A stretch of 64,000 nt of DNA, taken from Dactylosporangium sp. AC04546 (GTDB lineage Bacteria; Actinomycetota; Actinomycetes; Mycobacteriales; Micromonosporaceae). Shown piece after piece: positions 32,701 to 40,669 of this stretch. Made by a program: the position numbers and the translations under genes. Location of the stretch: assembly GCF_022095675.1 (NCBI RefSeq), contig NZ_JAHYSG010000053.1, forward strand, positions 17,503 through 81,502, read 5' to 3'. The notes below the pieces were generated by a model, which was given only the letters and a program-made list of their open reading frames with translations, was not told the DNA's origin and searched no databases. Position 1 is the first letter of the stretch; every line of letters starts with the position of its first letter.

Positions 32701-33263
32701 GACACCCCGGCGCCGCCGGCGGCGTCCTCCCGCATCGCCCAGCCGACGAGCAGCGCGGCCCGGCGCACCGACTCGGCGTCGGAGCCGGGCGCCCGCGCCT
32801 CGACCATGCGGTCCCACATGTCCTCGTCGGACCGGCCGGACGCCGCCCGCCGCAGCGAGTCGGCATACGGGAACGCGGCCTCCGACGGCACCTGCTCCCG
32901 CGACTGCCAGCGGCGGTCGGCGAGCGGCAGGTCGCAGGGGATCACCTCGACCCCGTTGCGGGCCGCCCAGCGGACCGCGACCAGCTCCGGCGAGAAGTCG
33001 GCGAACGGGTAGAACGCCGGGCCGCCACCAGGCCCGACCACGCCGGCGAGCGCCACCGGCGCCCGGGTGGCCTCGTCGGCCAGCCAGGGCAGCCAGTGGG
33101 CGAACTCGGCGGGCAGCTCCAGCAGCAGCACCTCCGGGCCGAACTTCGACAGCAGCTCGTCGACGACGACGGACAGCGCCGGCGAGTGGTGGCGCACGCC
33201 GATGAGATACGGCGCGGTCGAGCCGGCCAGCCCGGCGAGGGCGGTGTCAGGACTGGAGGACAT
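29706..33263 (-). CDS. DUF5682-VWA fusion protein (YehM-YehP-like)
   Basis: 1185 residues. The N-terminal ~700 form a DUF5682 region (YLIGVRHHSPALSVVVDELL, EVLLLELPAEF). After a Ser/Ala/Pro-rich linker (residues ~760-800), residues ~1018-1185 form a von Willebrand A domain with a complete metal site: DVSGSM (residues 1029-1034), GGGTHI and VVSDFEEG. In E. coli these two parts are separate genes, yehM and yehP, whose combined length nearly equals this protein. With MoxR-type ATPases, VWA proteins usually form metal-dependent assembly or remodelling complexes. It overlaps the ATPase gene by 17 bases. Confidence 0.85.
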   Translation of the reverse strand: MSSSPDTALAGLAGSTAPYLIGVRHHSPALSVVVDELLSKFGPEVLLLELPAEFAHWLPWLADEATRAPVALAGVVGPGGGPAFYPFADFSPELVAVRWAARNGVEVIPCDLPLADRRWQSREQVPSEAAFPYADSLRRAASGRSDEDMWDRMVEARAPGSDAESVRRAALLVGWAMREDAAGGAGVSALDLHREAWMRRCLAATGGRRAAAVVGSFHAAALLSGDPSGDGEPSGEEVVTSLVPYSFGLLDARSGYPAGIRDPRWQQAVVTAGGLPEAVESAALASVVEVCARIRAAGHPAGPAEAREVFRLAADLARLRGLPAPGRGELVEALQSVLAHGEVLGRGRAVAAAMEHVLVGEVRGALAPGAPRSGLRPSVESLVAGLRLPGPGESSRDVRLDPLRSDLDRRREVALRRLAACHVPYGERTAVEGTGGADALTSRWSIQWVPGTEAMLDVAGLRGVTLAQAAEGALREQRRAERAADGPTAAQIIAGLQAAAECGLSDLARERLAEFEAEIPASATLGELMTALALADRLRHGHVPGLTDPSSLGDLGAVVAALEAAAVRQVDGLAGSDAVADVQALVALAQRVDAAGAGLRLADALTRLALTGTPAMAAGAGAVQVLLGLSSAADLGARVASWVDQAVADESRRRLLGHLRGLLAAAEPLLQSGHGVLDGLLDRVAGLPDAAFLSRLPALRGGFQVVSPAGRDRLLAVVEARLGTDELSRDPQALDPGLLLTRLLADRAGSAAVAALALPAAPSVPAAPSVTAASAPAGSSAPADSSAPLEASASGSTSPSTEAAPPESASSTVSAGSSSTLSTVDRWRLLLGRQPERLAGSAGRYATALDELYGAGTGEGSRADAAARAGREAPFPGVREWAEELTALFGPGIREEVLARAVEGGRRDAALLLDPQAVSPSVELLQTVLSLVGAMPESTVARLRPLVARIVDELTRQLATRLRPALAGVTTPRPTARPGGPLDLARTLRANLATTRRDADGRVTIIPERPVFRTRARRGVDWRLVLVVDVSGSMEESVIWSALTGSILAGVPALSTHFIAFSTEVVDLTDRVGDPLSLLLEVRVGGGTHIAAGLRHARSLVTVPSRTMVVVVSDFEEGYPLGGLLAETRSLVESGVTVLGCASLDDAGRPRYSVSVASQLVAAGMPVAALSPLELARWVGEKVRP

Positions 33264-34404
33264 CGCGCAGTTCCCACAGCTGGCGCCAGAGCCGGGCGCC
33301 CTCCTCGGCGCGGCGGCGGACGGCGCCGTCCCAGTAGCCGAGGAGCTTCGCGCCGTCGGTCGGGTCGTCCTTGCACACCACGCCCTGCAGGTGGGCCGGG
33401 ACGAGCGACAGCACGTCGCGGTCGCCCGGGAAGTAGGCGGCGGCGAGGCCGAGCGACGTGGCCACCGCGACCGCCTCGGCGGTGCTCATGACGGTGGACG
33501 GGCGCTCGACCTCCCAGCCCTCGACGGACCGGCCGGCCCGCAGGTCGCGGAACGCGGTGACGAGCACCTCGAGCACGGCGTCGTCGACCGCGAACGCGGT
33601 CTGGACCCGGTCGAGGGCGGCCCGGGCCTGGCGGGCCACGAGCGCGGTCTCGGCGGCCAGGTCGGGGATCGGGCCGACGGTCTCGAAGTTGAACCGCCGC
33701 TTGAGCGCGGCGGACATCTCCGACACCCCGCGGTCACGGAGGTTGGCGGTGGCGATGAGCGTGAAGCCCGGCGCCGCGTGGATCGTGGCGCCGGGGGTGC
33801 CGGCCAGCTCGGGCACGGCGATGCGCCGGTCCGACAGGATCGACACCATGGCGTCCTGCACCTCGGGCAGGCAGCGGGTGATCTCCTCGATCCGCGCGAC
33901 AGCACCCGTGCGCATCGCGGTCAGCACCGGGGAGGGCACCAGCGCCTCCGGGCTCGGGCCGGAGGCCAGCAGCAGGGCGTAGTTCCACCCGTAGCGCAGC
34001 TGGTCCTCCGTGGTGCCCGCGGTGCCCTGAACGACCAGCTCGCTGGTGCCGCAGACGGCCGCCGACAGCAGCTCGGACAGCATCGACTTGGCCGTGCCGG
34101 GCTCGCCGACGAGCAGCAGCCCGCGCTCGCCGGCCAGGGTCACCACGCAGCGCTCGACGAGCGACCGGTCACCGACGAACTTGCGCGGGATCGTGAGCTT
34201 GACCGGCACGCCCTCGGGCCGCACGCCCTTGGGCAGGGTCAGCTCACGGTCGTCGCTGCCGGCGATGAAGGTCACCACGGCGCGCGGCGTGAGGCGCCAG
34301 CCGGGCGGCCGGGGGCCGTCGTCGTAGGCCGCCAGGAACTCGAGCTCGGTCGCGTGCGCGAACTCGGCGGGGTCGATCTGCCGGGTCAGGGTGGAGGCCG
34401 TCAT
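33247..34404 (-). CDS. MoxR-type AAA+ ATPase (YehL-like)
   Basis: 385 residues from ATG 34404. Walker A is GLLLVGEPGTAKSML; the Walker B position reads GAVARIEEITRC, with the Glu pair kept but the usual Asp missing; sensor 1 is TLIATANLRDRG and the arginine-finger region ALKRRFNFET. MoxR ATPases act with VWA proteins as chaperones that load metals or activate complexes. It sits between the large uncharacterised gene and the VWA fusion gene, overlapping both. Role in this operon is inferred from the family. Confidence 0.87.
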   Translation of the reverse strand: MTASTLTRQIDPAEFAHATELEFLAAYDDGPRPPGWRLTPRAVVTFIAGSDDRELTLPKGVRPEGVPVKLTIPRKFVGDRSLVERCVVTLAGERGLLLVGEPGTAKSMLSELLSAAVCGTSELVVQGTAGTTEDQLRYGWNYALLLASGPSPEALVPSPVLTAMRTGAVARIEEITRCLPEVQDAMVSILSDRRIAVPELAGTPGATIHAAPGFTLIATANLRDRGVSEMSAALKRRFNFETVGPIPDLAAETALVARQARAALDRVQTAFAVDDAVLEVLVTAFRDLRAGRSVEGWEVERPSTVMSTAEAVAVATSLGLAAAYFPGDRDVLSLVPAHLQGVVCKDDPTDGAKLLGYWDGAVRRRAEEGARLWRQLWELRDVLQS

Positions 34405-37400
34405 CGGCGTCCCTTCGTGTTCGTGGTGAGTTCTTCGAATCGGGGAAGGTCGCCGGCGGTGATCCGGCCCCAGGCGAGCTCGAACAGCCGCGGCGCGGGC
34501 GCGACCGGCACGACGACGCCGAGGCCGCCGATGTCCTCGCCGTCGCCGATGAGCAGCGGCAGCTTCCACCGCTCCAGCGGCACGTGCGGCGTGCCGAGGG
34601 CGAGCCATCCGCCGGGCAGGAACAGCGACCGGCCGGCGCGGGGCCGCTTGGCCTCGACGACGAGGTCGGTGCCGGCCAGCTCGGCCCGGGCCTTCTTGAG
34701 CCGGGCCGGCTTCCAGCCCGTCCAGGTGGCGACGTTGCGGTCGGTCGGGTCGGGCAGGGCCAGCAGCTGGAGGTAGACCGTGGCGGCGTCGGCGCTCAGG
34801 CCGTGCCGCTCGGCGACCGTGGCGACCAGCTCGGGCACCGAGCGGGACGGGTCGTGCGCGTCCTCGACCGGCTCGGCGCCGATCCAGTCGGCGAGCTGGC
34901 CGGCGAGCACCGCGCGGGCCGCGACGATCTGCTGGCTCTCGCCCGTGAACGCGATCAGCGCCCCGAGGAACGGGTCGTCGACCCCGGCGACGCGGGCCGG
35001 GCGGAGGTGGATCGCGTTCCAGTAGCCGCCCTGCGTCATGAAGAACAGGCCGGTGTCGATGGCCTTCTCGTCGCGGGTGACCGGGGTGCCGAGGCCGGCG
35101 ACGAACTTCTCGAACGCCTCGGTGTCGTTGTGCCCGACGACGAACGTGGTCTCCGGGTCGCGCAGCCGCTGCCCGGCCAGCTCCAGCACGCGGGGCAGCG
35201 CGACGCGGATCGGGTCGGCGACCGGCAGCCGCCGCACCAGCCACGGCACGCTGCGCACGACCGAGATGACGACGTCGTCGACGTCGACGCCGTCGACGTT
35301 GCCCTGCAGCCAGCGGCAGGTCTCCGCGTTGGCCACGCCGTGCAGGAACTCGGAGGCGGGCAGGCCGGCGACCGAGCCGGAGCGGTGCAGCTCCAGGATG
35401 AGCCCGTCGTCGACCGGGGTGCGGACGCCGACGCGCTCGGTGCGCCAGGCGGCCATCCGGTCCAGCGCCGGCCCGGTGGTCCACAGCGCCGACGGGTCCT
35501 CGGGCAGCAGCACCGCGTGGACGCCGGCGGACGGGGACAGCGTGCTGTCGCGGCGGATCCGCTCGATCGCCAGCTCGACGGTCGCGGGGGTGACGGACGG
35601 GTCGAGCTCCCACCCCTCGGGCCGCTGCTCCCACCCGTCCTTGTCGCGGGGGCCGGTGAGCAGCACGGTGGCCTCGGCGAGGCTGATCCCGGCCGCGACG
35701 GACGTGGCCCTGACGAGCTCGGGCCGGTAGGGCAGCGGGCCGTTGGCGCGGGCGGCCGCGACGAACGCGGTCACCTGCTCGGCACCGATGCCGTGGGTGT
35801 GCATGACCCGGTGCTCGGCGCTGATCGTGTGCCCGGGGATCGGCCCGGACCGGCCGCTGGTCGCGAGCTCCAGCACGACCGCGTCGCCGTCCTCCTTGTC
35901 GACCCGGGTCGCGACCAGCCGCCGCCCGTCACCGAGGTCGACGACCTCGCCGGCGGTCAGGACCGGCGCCTGGGTGTCGGACCGCAGCATCATGCGCCGG
36001 AACCGGGCGCCCGCGACGATCAGGCCGGAGTCGGCGATGATCTCCAGCAGGTCGAGGATGGCGGTGCGGTGCTCGGCCGGGGTGAGCGGCGAGACGGCCC
36101 GCACAAGGACGGCCGGCAGCGCCCCGATGGTGTCGAACCAGTCGACGTCGGCCCGGGCGAGCACGTCCTTGATCGGCCGGTCGGGCTCGCGGCCGGTGAG
36201 GGCCGCGCCGGTGAGCCGGAACAGCCGGACCGCCTCGTGCCCGTGGTCGTAGCAGCCGGGGATGAGCCCGCTGAGTGCCGCGTTGAGCAGCGTGTCCGAC
36301 GGCTTGTCGGCGTCGGGGTCGGTCACCGCGGCGACCGACCGGGCGGCGATCTCGGCGGTCGCGGTGGTGAGCCGGTGCAGCCGCCGCGCGGAGCGGGCGG
36401 CGTGCCGGACCACCCCGGCGACGCCGGCGAGCAGCGCCGGGTGGGCCAGCCCGGGCAGGGCGTCGGCCACCAGCTTCCGGACCGCCTCGGCGTCGAGGTC
36501 GGCGTCGGGCTCGGCCCCGCTCTGGGCGAGGGCGGCGGCGAGCAGCTCGCCGGCCGTGGCGTCGGTGAGCCCGCGCAGCGCCGCGGAGCCGGCCTCGTCG
36601 CGCGGCCGCAGGTAGTGCCAGTAGGGCGGCGGCGGCACCAACGGGGTGCCCTCGGCGAACGGGCCGCTCTCCCCTTCGAGACGGACGTGCGCGAAGCGCA
36701 GCCCGTCGGCGGTGGTGAGCACGACGGCGTTGTTGCGATACGCCTCCTGGCGGAGCATGCCGTACACGGTGTCGGCGCCGGGGAAGCGGATCGCGCCGAT
36801 CAGCTGGCCGGCGGTGCCCCCGCCGGGCTGGCCCGGCTCGGTGAACGTGCGCCCGTCGGCGCCCTCGCCGAGCTGGGCGCCGCCCGGGCCGCGGCGCAGC
36901 CGCCAGCCGATGAGCCCGTCGCGCTGGCCGAGCGGGCTGCCGACGATCTCAGGGCCGCCGGTGCGCAGGCGGCAGGCGAGGGGCTCCAGCTCGAAGCCCG
37001 CGACGCCGCCCGCCTCGAAGAACGCCGGCATCGACGCGCGGCCGAGATCGCCGGTCGCGGGGTCGAACTCGCGCCACCGCCAGGTGTAGTCGTTCTGGTG
37101 ATACATGAGCACCCAGTAGTGCAGGCCGTCGGTCGCGACGGTGCCGCGGTCGACCGCGGCGCGGTCGCCCGGGTGCAGCGGCCGCCAGCCGCCGGTGCGG
37201 CCGCCGCCGGGCAGCGCCATCGAGCCCTGGCCGTCGCCGGAGAACGCGTCCTCCGGGGCCTCGAACACGTCGTCCGGGGCACCGGTCCAGTAGCCGGCGC
37301 GCTTGTCGTCGGCGTCCCAGGTGACGAGGAGCTGACCGTCGACATACCGCAGCGTCTGCCGCCACCGCCACTGCCGGTGCGCGGGCGGGATGCGCAGCAG

Positions 37401-39176
37401 GTGCTCCAGCTCGACGCCGTCGGCGCCGGCGACGACCACCTGCTCGCCGGAGCGCAGCATCAGCTGCGGCCACTGGGCCTGCAGCTCGGGACGGTCACCA
37501 CCCGGCGACACCAGGCGCGCGACCGCGTCCTCCAGGGCGGGCCAGCCGTACTCGTCGAAGACGCCGGCCCGCAGCGAGGCGCCGAGGATCGGGCCGAGGT
37601 CGTGCTCGGTGATGCGCCGGATCGCCTCCGGGTTGACCGCGAGGCCCTCCGGGCAGGCGACCAACGCGAGCCGGGCCAGCTCGGGAGCGAGCGACGTCAG
37701 CCCCTCGCGCACGATGCGCCCGGCGAGCCGGTCGAGCCAGCCGTGCAGCGCGGACCGCAGGCCGGGCACCGCGACGACGGTCGCGACCCGCTCCGGCGAC
37801 ACGCTGACGTTGTCGCCCCAGCCGGTGCGCAGGAAGCCCTCCACCGCTTCGCCGAGGCGGCCCAGCAGCGGCTCGAACCGCCCCACGTGGGCCAGGTCGC
37901 GACGGCCCTCGGCCTCGTCCTTGACCCAGCTGTCGACCGGGCAGTGCACGTCCTCGGCGAACTCGGCGAGCGGCACCTCCAGCTCCAGACACAGGTCGAC
38001 GACGTCGAGGTCGACCGCCTGGCGGGTGCTGCCCAGGTCGACCGGGACGCCATCGACGCGCAGCCGCTCCGCCATGCGCTCGACGAGCCGCAGCTGGGCC
38101 GGGAGCCGCTTGCGCCGCCAGTCGGCCCGGTGCTTGTCGAGCCGGGACAGCCAGCCGGCCGGGCCGTCGGACGGCTCGGCTCCGGCCGGGACCGAGCCGG
38201 CCGGGCCGGTGAGCGAGTCGCTCGCCCCCGACTCGTCGAGGATGTCGAGCCACACGTCGCCAGGGCACTCGCGCGGGAAGATGCCGAGCAGCTGCCCGCG
38301 GACCTGCGGGTCGCGGCGGGCCAGGCGGATGAGCGCAGGACGGTACGCCGTCCAGAAGCCGCCGGGAGCGCGCAGGATCGACGGCGCCTCCAGCAGCTCG
38401 GCGATCAGGCGCTCCTCGTCCTCCTCGCCGACCTTGGCCGCCTTCGCCAGGCGGCGCAGGTCGACATGCATCTGCGCATAGGGCGGCATGCCGCCGAGGG
38501 TGCGCTCGACGCACAGGCGGCGGAACCGCTCGTAGGCCACGGTCGGCGCGCTGCGCCCGGCGAGGTCGCGGGCGTGGGCCGACAGCGCCTTCGCGGTGAG
38601 CGCGCCGGCGAGGGCGAACTCGAGGAAGACGGTGTGCTGGCGCTCCTCGTCGATGGTGAGCGCGAAGAGGCGCTCGGCCTCGCGGGCCTTGCCGAACATG
38701 GTGGCCGCGTAGGTGGTGCTGTCGGCGACGAGGAACGCACGGGCGGCCTCCTCGTAGAACGTCGGCAGGAAGTGCGGCACGGAGCGGGCCAGCCGCTCGC
38801 CGAGCTCGTTGAAGCCGTCGCGGGCCGGGCCGATGCGCGACTTCGCCACGCGCGAGAGCCGCTCGATGTCCTTCACCAGCGCGAGGGCGTGGTGGCCATT
38901 GGCCGGGTCGTGGACGAGCGCCCAGGCCGGGAAGCCGAGCGCCTGCTGCCGCACGACGCCGACCTCGGCGACCTCCTCGGGCGCGGCGAAGCCGAGGAAC
39001 TCCATCGTCAGGTCCTCGGCCGGGCCGAGCGTGCGCGGCACCAGCCGCACCACCGACCGCTCGCCGAGCACCGGGTGCCGGTAGGTCCGGGTGGTCAGCG
39101 TGTCGACCGTGTCGGCCACCGCCTCCGCCCCGGGCAGCAGCACCGCTCCCGCATCCAGCAACGCCTCGTTGTTCAT
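34401..39176 (-). CDS. 1591-residue uncharacterised protein of the Yeh-like operon
   Basis: From ATG 39176 (overlaps the DUF4132 stop by 4 bases); the frame extends upstream through the neighbouring gene and is not used. No transmembrane segment or signal peptide. Regions rich in helices (residues ~170-290, EEAARAFLVADSTTYAATMF) alternate with beta-rich stretches (residues ~690-830, HYWVLMYHQNDYTWRWREFD). A similar long protein accompanies MoxR/VWA/SWIM genes in other actinobacteria and is often labelled DNA-binding, without proof. It might correspond to the non-DUF4132 part of YehI/MolR. I cannot assign a catalytic motif. Confidence 0.75.
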   Translation of the reverse strand: MNNEALLDAGAVLLPGAEAVADTVDTLTTRTYRHPVLGERSVVRLVPRTLGPAEDLTMEFLGFAAPEEVAEVGVVRQQALGFPAWALVHDPANGHHALALVKDIERLSRVAKSRIGPARDGFNELGERLARSVPHFLPTFYEEAARAFLVADSTTYAATMFGKAREAERLFALTIDEERQHTVFLEFALAGALTAKALSAHARDLAGRSAPTVAYERFRRLCVERTLGGMPPYAQMHVDLRRLAKAAKVGEEDEERLIAELLEAPSILRAPGGFWTAYRPALIRLARRDPQVRGQLLGIFPRECPGDVWLDILDESGASDSLTGPAGSVPAGAEPSDGPAGWLSRLDKHRADWRRKRLPAQLRLVERMAERLRVDGVPVDLGSTRQAVDLDVVDLCLELEVPLAEFAEDVHCPVDSWVKDEAEGRRDLAHVGRFEPLLGRLGEAVEGFLRTGWGDNVSVSPERVATVVAVPGLRSALHGWLDRLAGRIVREGLTSLAPELARLALVACPEGLAVNPEAIRRITEHDLGPILGASLRAGVFDEYGWPALEDAVARLVSPGGDRPELQAQWPQLMLRSGEQVVVAGADGVELEHLLRIPPAHRQWRWRQTLRYVDGQLLVTWDADDKRAGYWTGAPDDVFEAPEDAFSGDGQGSMALPGGGRTGGWRPLHPGDRAAVDRGTVATDGLHYWVLMYHQNDYTWRWREFDPATGDLGRASMPAFFEAGGVAGFELEPLACRLRTGGPEIVGSPLGQRDGLIGWRLRRGPGGAQLGEGADGRTFTEPGQPGGGTAGQLIGAIRFPGADTVYGMLRQEAYRNNAVVLTTADGLRFAHVRLEGESGPFAEGTPLVPPPPYWHYLRPRDEAGSAALRGLTDATAGELLAAALAQSGAEPDADLDAEAVRKLVADALPGLAHPALLAGVAGVVRHAARSARRLHRLTTATAEIAARSVAAVTDPDADKPSDTLLNAALSGLIPGCYDHGHEAVRLFRLTGAALTGREPDRPIKDVLARADVDWFDTIGALPAVLVRAVSPLTPAEHRTAILDLLEIIADSGLIVAGARFRRMMLRSDTQAPVLTAGEVVDLGDGRRLVATRVDKEDGDAVVLELATSGRSGPIPGHTISAEHRVMHTHGIGAEQVTAFVAAARANGPLPYRPELVRATSVAAGISLAEATVLLTGPRDKDGWEQRPEGWELDPSVTPATVELAIERIRRDSTLSPSAGVHAVLLPEDPSALWTTGPALDRMAAWRTERVGVRTPVDDGLILELHRSGSVAGLPASEFLHGVANAETCRWLQGNVDGVDVDDVVISVVRSVPWLVRRLPVADPIRVALPRVLELAGQRLRDPETTFVVGHNDTEAFEKFVAGLGTPVTRDEKAIDTGLFFMTQGGYWNAIHLRPARVAGVDDPFLGALIAFTGESQQIVAARAVLAGQLADWIGAEPVEDAHDPSRSVPELVATVAERHGLSADAATVYLQLLALPDPTDRNVATWTGWKPARLKKARAELAGTDLVVEAKRPRAGRSLFLPGGWLALGTPHVPLERWKLPLLIGDGEDIGGLGVVVPVAPAPRLFELAWGRITAGDLPRFEELTTNTKGRR

Positions 39177-40051
39177 GCCGCCTCCTCCTCGCCGCTCTCC
39201 TCGACCACCCGGCCGGCGTAGAGCGCCGCCGCCATGCGCATGCCCTCGGACCACGCCACCGGCCCCACCTCGGCGAGCGGGATGCCCGCGCCGTCGCCCC
39301 TCACGAACACCAGGTCACCGGTCTCCGCCTCGGACCAGGGGTCGTCGGCCCCGACCCAGCTGCGGGCCTCGACGACCTGCCCGTCCTCGAACACGCGGCA
39401 GACCGCATAGCCGCCCTTCGCCGGATAGCCCAGCGAGGCGGCCCGGCCCAGCAGGTGCCGCAGCTCGGCGAAGCGGCCCCCGGCATAGTCGCGGACCGCC
39501 CGCGCGGAGGCGTCCAGCACCGCCGGGCGCACCCACGTCTGGCGGAACAGCTGGTCGACGGACTGGTTGACGCCGAGGTCGGCGGCGAACTCGCGCAGGT
39601 CGTCGAGGTCGGGCAGGCGCACCGGGTGCGGGACCGCGACCCGCTCGGCCGGCAGCCGCACGGTCTCGCCGTCGAGGTTGACGATGCCGATCCCGTCGGG
39701 GCCGGCGTCGCGCAGGAAGCCGACCTCGTCGGGGTCCCAGCCGCCGTCGTCGTCGAGGACCGCGACGACCAGGTCGGTCAGCGCCGCCCGCCACGTCTCG
39801 TCGGCCCAGACCCGGGCCAGGACCGCGGCCGGCACCGGCAGCGACCGGACCATCCACAGGTCGACCTGCTCGCGGACCTGGGCCTCGTGGCGGCCCAGCC
39901 ACTCGACGAGCTGCCGCAGCCCGGCCACCGCCGGGTCGTCGCGCAGCGCCGGTGGCACCGACTTGAGCACCTTGCCCTTCGCGTTGCGGCAGGCTATCTG
40001 CCCGGACACCAGGGTGACCTCGTAGCCACCACTCGCCGCCAACCACGTCAT
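39173..40051 (-). CDS. DUF4132-domain protein, first gene of the Yeh-like operon
   Basis: 292 residues. Residues ~130-190 read AVPHPVRLPDLDDLREFAAD and QSVDQLFRQTWVRP, the HP..LP ... Q...Q..R core of the DUF4132 domain found at the C-terminus of E. coli YehI/MolR. Here it is a short stand-alone protein. It starts the five-gene, all-overlapping operon; upstream is a perfect 15-bp dyad that is the best regulator site for the whole unit. Function unknown. Confidence 0.75.
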   Translation of the reverse strand: MTWLAASGGYEVTLVSGQIACRNAKGKVLKSVPPALRDDPAVAGLRQLVEWLGRHEAQVREQVDLWMVRSLPVPAAVLARVWADETWRAALTDLVVAVLDDDGGWDPDEVGFLRDAGPDGIGIVNLDGETVRLPAERVAVPHPVRLPDLDDLREFAADLGVNQSVDQLFRQTWVRPAVLDASARAVRDYAGGRFAELRHLLGRAASLGYPAKGGYAVCRVFEDGQVVEARSWVGADDPWSEAETGDLVFVRGDGAGIPLAEVGPVAWSEGMRMAAALYAGRVVEESGEEEAA

Positions 40052-40081
40052 GCGATCACTGCCTCACCGATCTCAGGGGGG

Positions 40082-40096
40082 ATCAATCGGATTGAT
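40082..40096. promoter_or_regulatory. 15-bp perfect dyad upstream of the Yeh-like operon
   Basis: atcaatc-g-gattgat, 31 bp before the DUF4132 start and 88 bp before the divergent DUF2277 gene. Its AT-rich arms stand out in this GC-rich DNA and suggest a repressor or activator site. No regulator gene is adjacent. Confidence 0.6.
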
Positions 40097-40183
40097 GCGA
40101 AAAGAGAGGAACAGCATCAGGTACCCCGGGAGACTAGTCACCGGGTGCGACAGTTTTTCAAAACACCTGGCAAGGTGGATGGC

Positions 40184-40459
40184 ATGTGCCGGAACATCCG
40201 CGTGCTCAACAACTTCGAGCCGCCCGCCACCGAGGACGAGATCGACGCCGCCGCGCTGCAGTACGTGCGGAAGGTCGCGGGCATGACCAGGCCGTCCGCG
40301 GCCAACCAGGAGGCCTTCGACGCCGCTGTCGCCGCCGTCGCCGAGGCGACCCGCGTGCTGCTCGACGCTCTGGTCACCAACAGCCCACCGCGCGACCGCG
40401 AGGTCGAGGCGGCCAAGGCCAAGGCCCGCGCCGCGGAGCGCTACGGCACCGGCCGCTGA
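40184..40459 (+). CDS. DUF2277-family protein
   Basis: 91 residues opening MCRNIRVLNNFEPPATEDEI and ending PPRDREVEAAKAKARAAERY, an almost full-length match to the DUF2277 pattern, common in actinobacteria and proteobacteria. Small, helical, soluble; Cys2 is family-conserved and might bind metal or redox partners, but function is unknown. A AAGGTGG site lies 8 bases before the ATG. Confidence 0.9.
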   Translation: MCRNIRVLNNFEPPATEDEIDAAALQYVRKVAGMTRPSAANQEAFDAAVAAVAEATRVLLDALVTNSPPRDREVEAAKAKARAAERYGTGR

Positions 40460-40541
40460 CGGCGATGCCGCTGCTGGAGCGGGACTCCGCGCCCGGCTAG
40501 CCGGCCGAGTGCGCGGCGCAGGCCAGGGCCGGCGAGGGCGA

Positions 40542-40569
40542 GACCGGTGTCGGGAAGCCGACACCGGTC
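40542..40569. terminator. Hairpin terminator between DUF2277 and the convergent binding-protein gene
   Basis: Perfect 12-bp stem (gaccggtgtcgg / ccgacaccggtc) with a 4-nt loop. It sits in the 210-bp gap between the convergent genes ending at 40459 and 40670 and can serve both. No other feature was seen in that gap. Confidence 0.8.
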
Positions 40570-40669
40570 GAGGTGTTCGCCGAACGGCTGCCCGACGCGC
40601 ACTGGGCGTGGGGGAGACGCGACGGGCTGTACACGCCGCGGCCCTCCAGCGCAGCCAGAAAAGCTGCGG

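Noticed and set aside
34584..39221. 1545-codon plus-strand frame over the Yeh-like operon
   Set aside because: Composition is typical of antisense frames in GC-rich DNA, and the minus-strand frame has the operon overlaps and family matches.
29706..40051. Magnesium- or cobalt-chelatase cluster
   Set aside because: MoxR and VWA proteins are shared with chelatases, but no CobN/BchH-type subunit is present and the other genes match the YehLMPQ group.
40497..40669. Extra C-terminal sequence of the binding protein in another frame
   Set aside because: The frame after the stop is Ser/Ala/Pro-rich with no lobe-like motif and contains the terminator hairpin.
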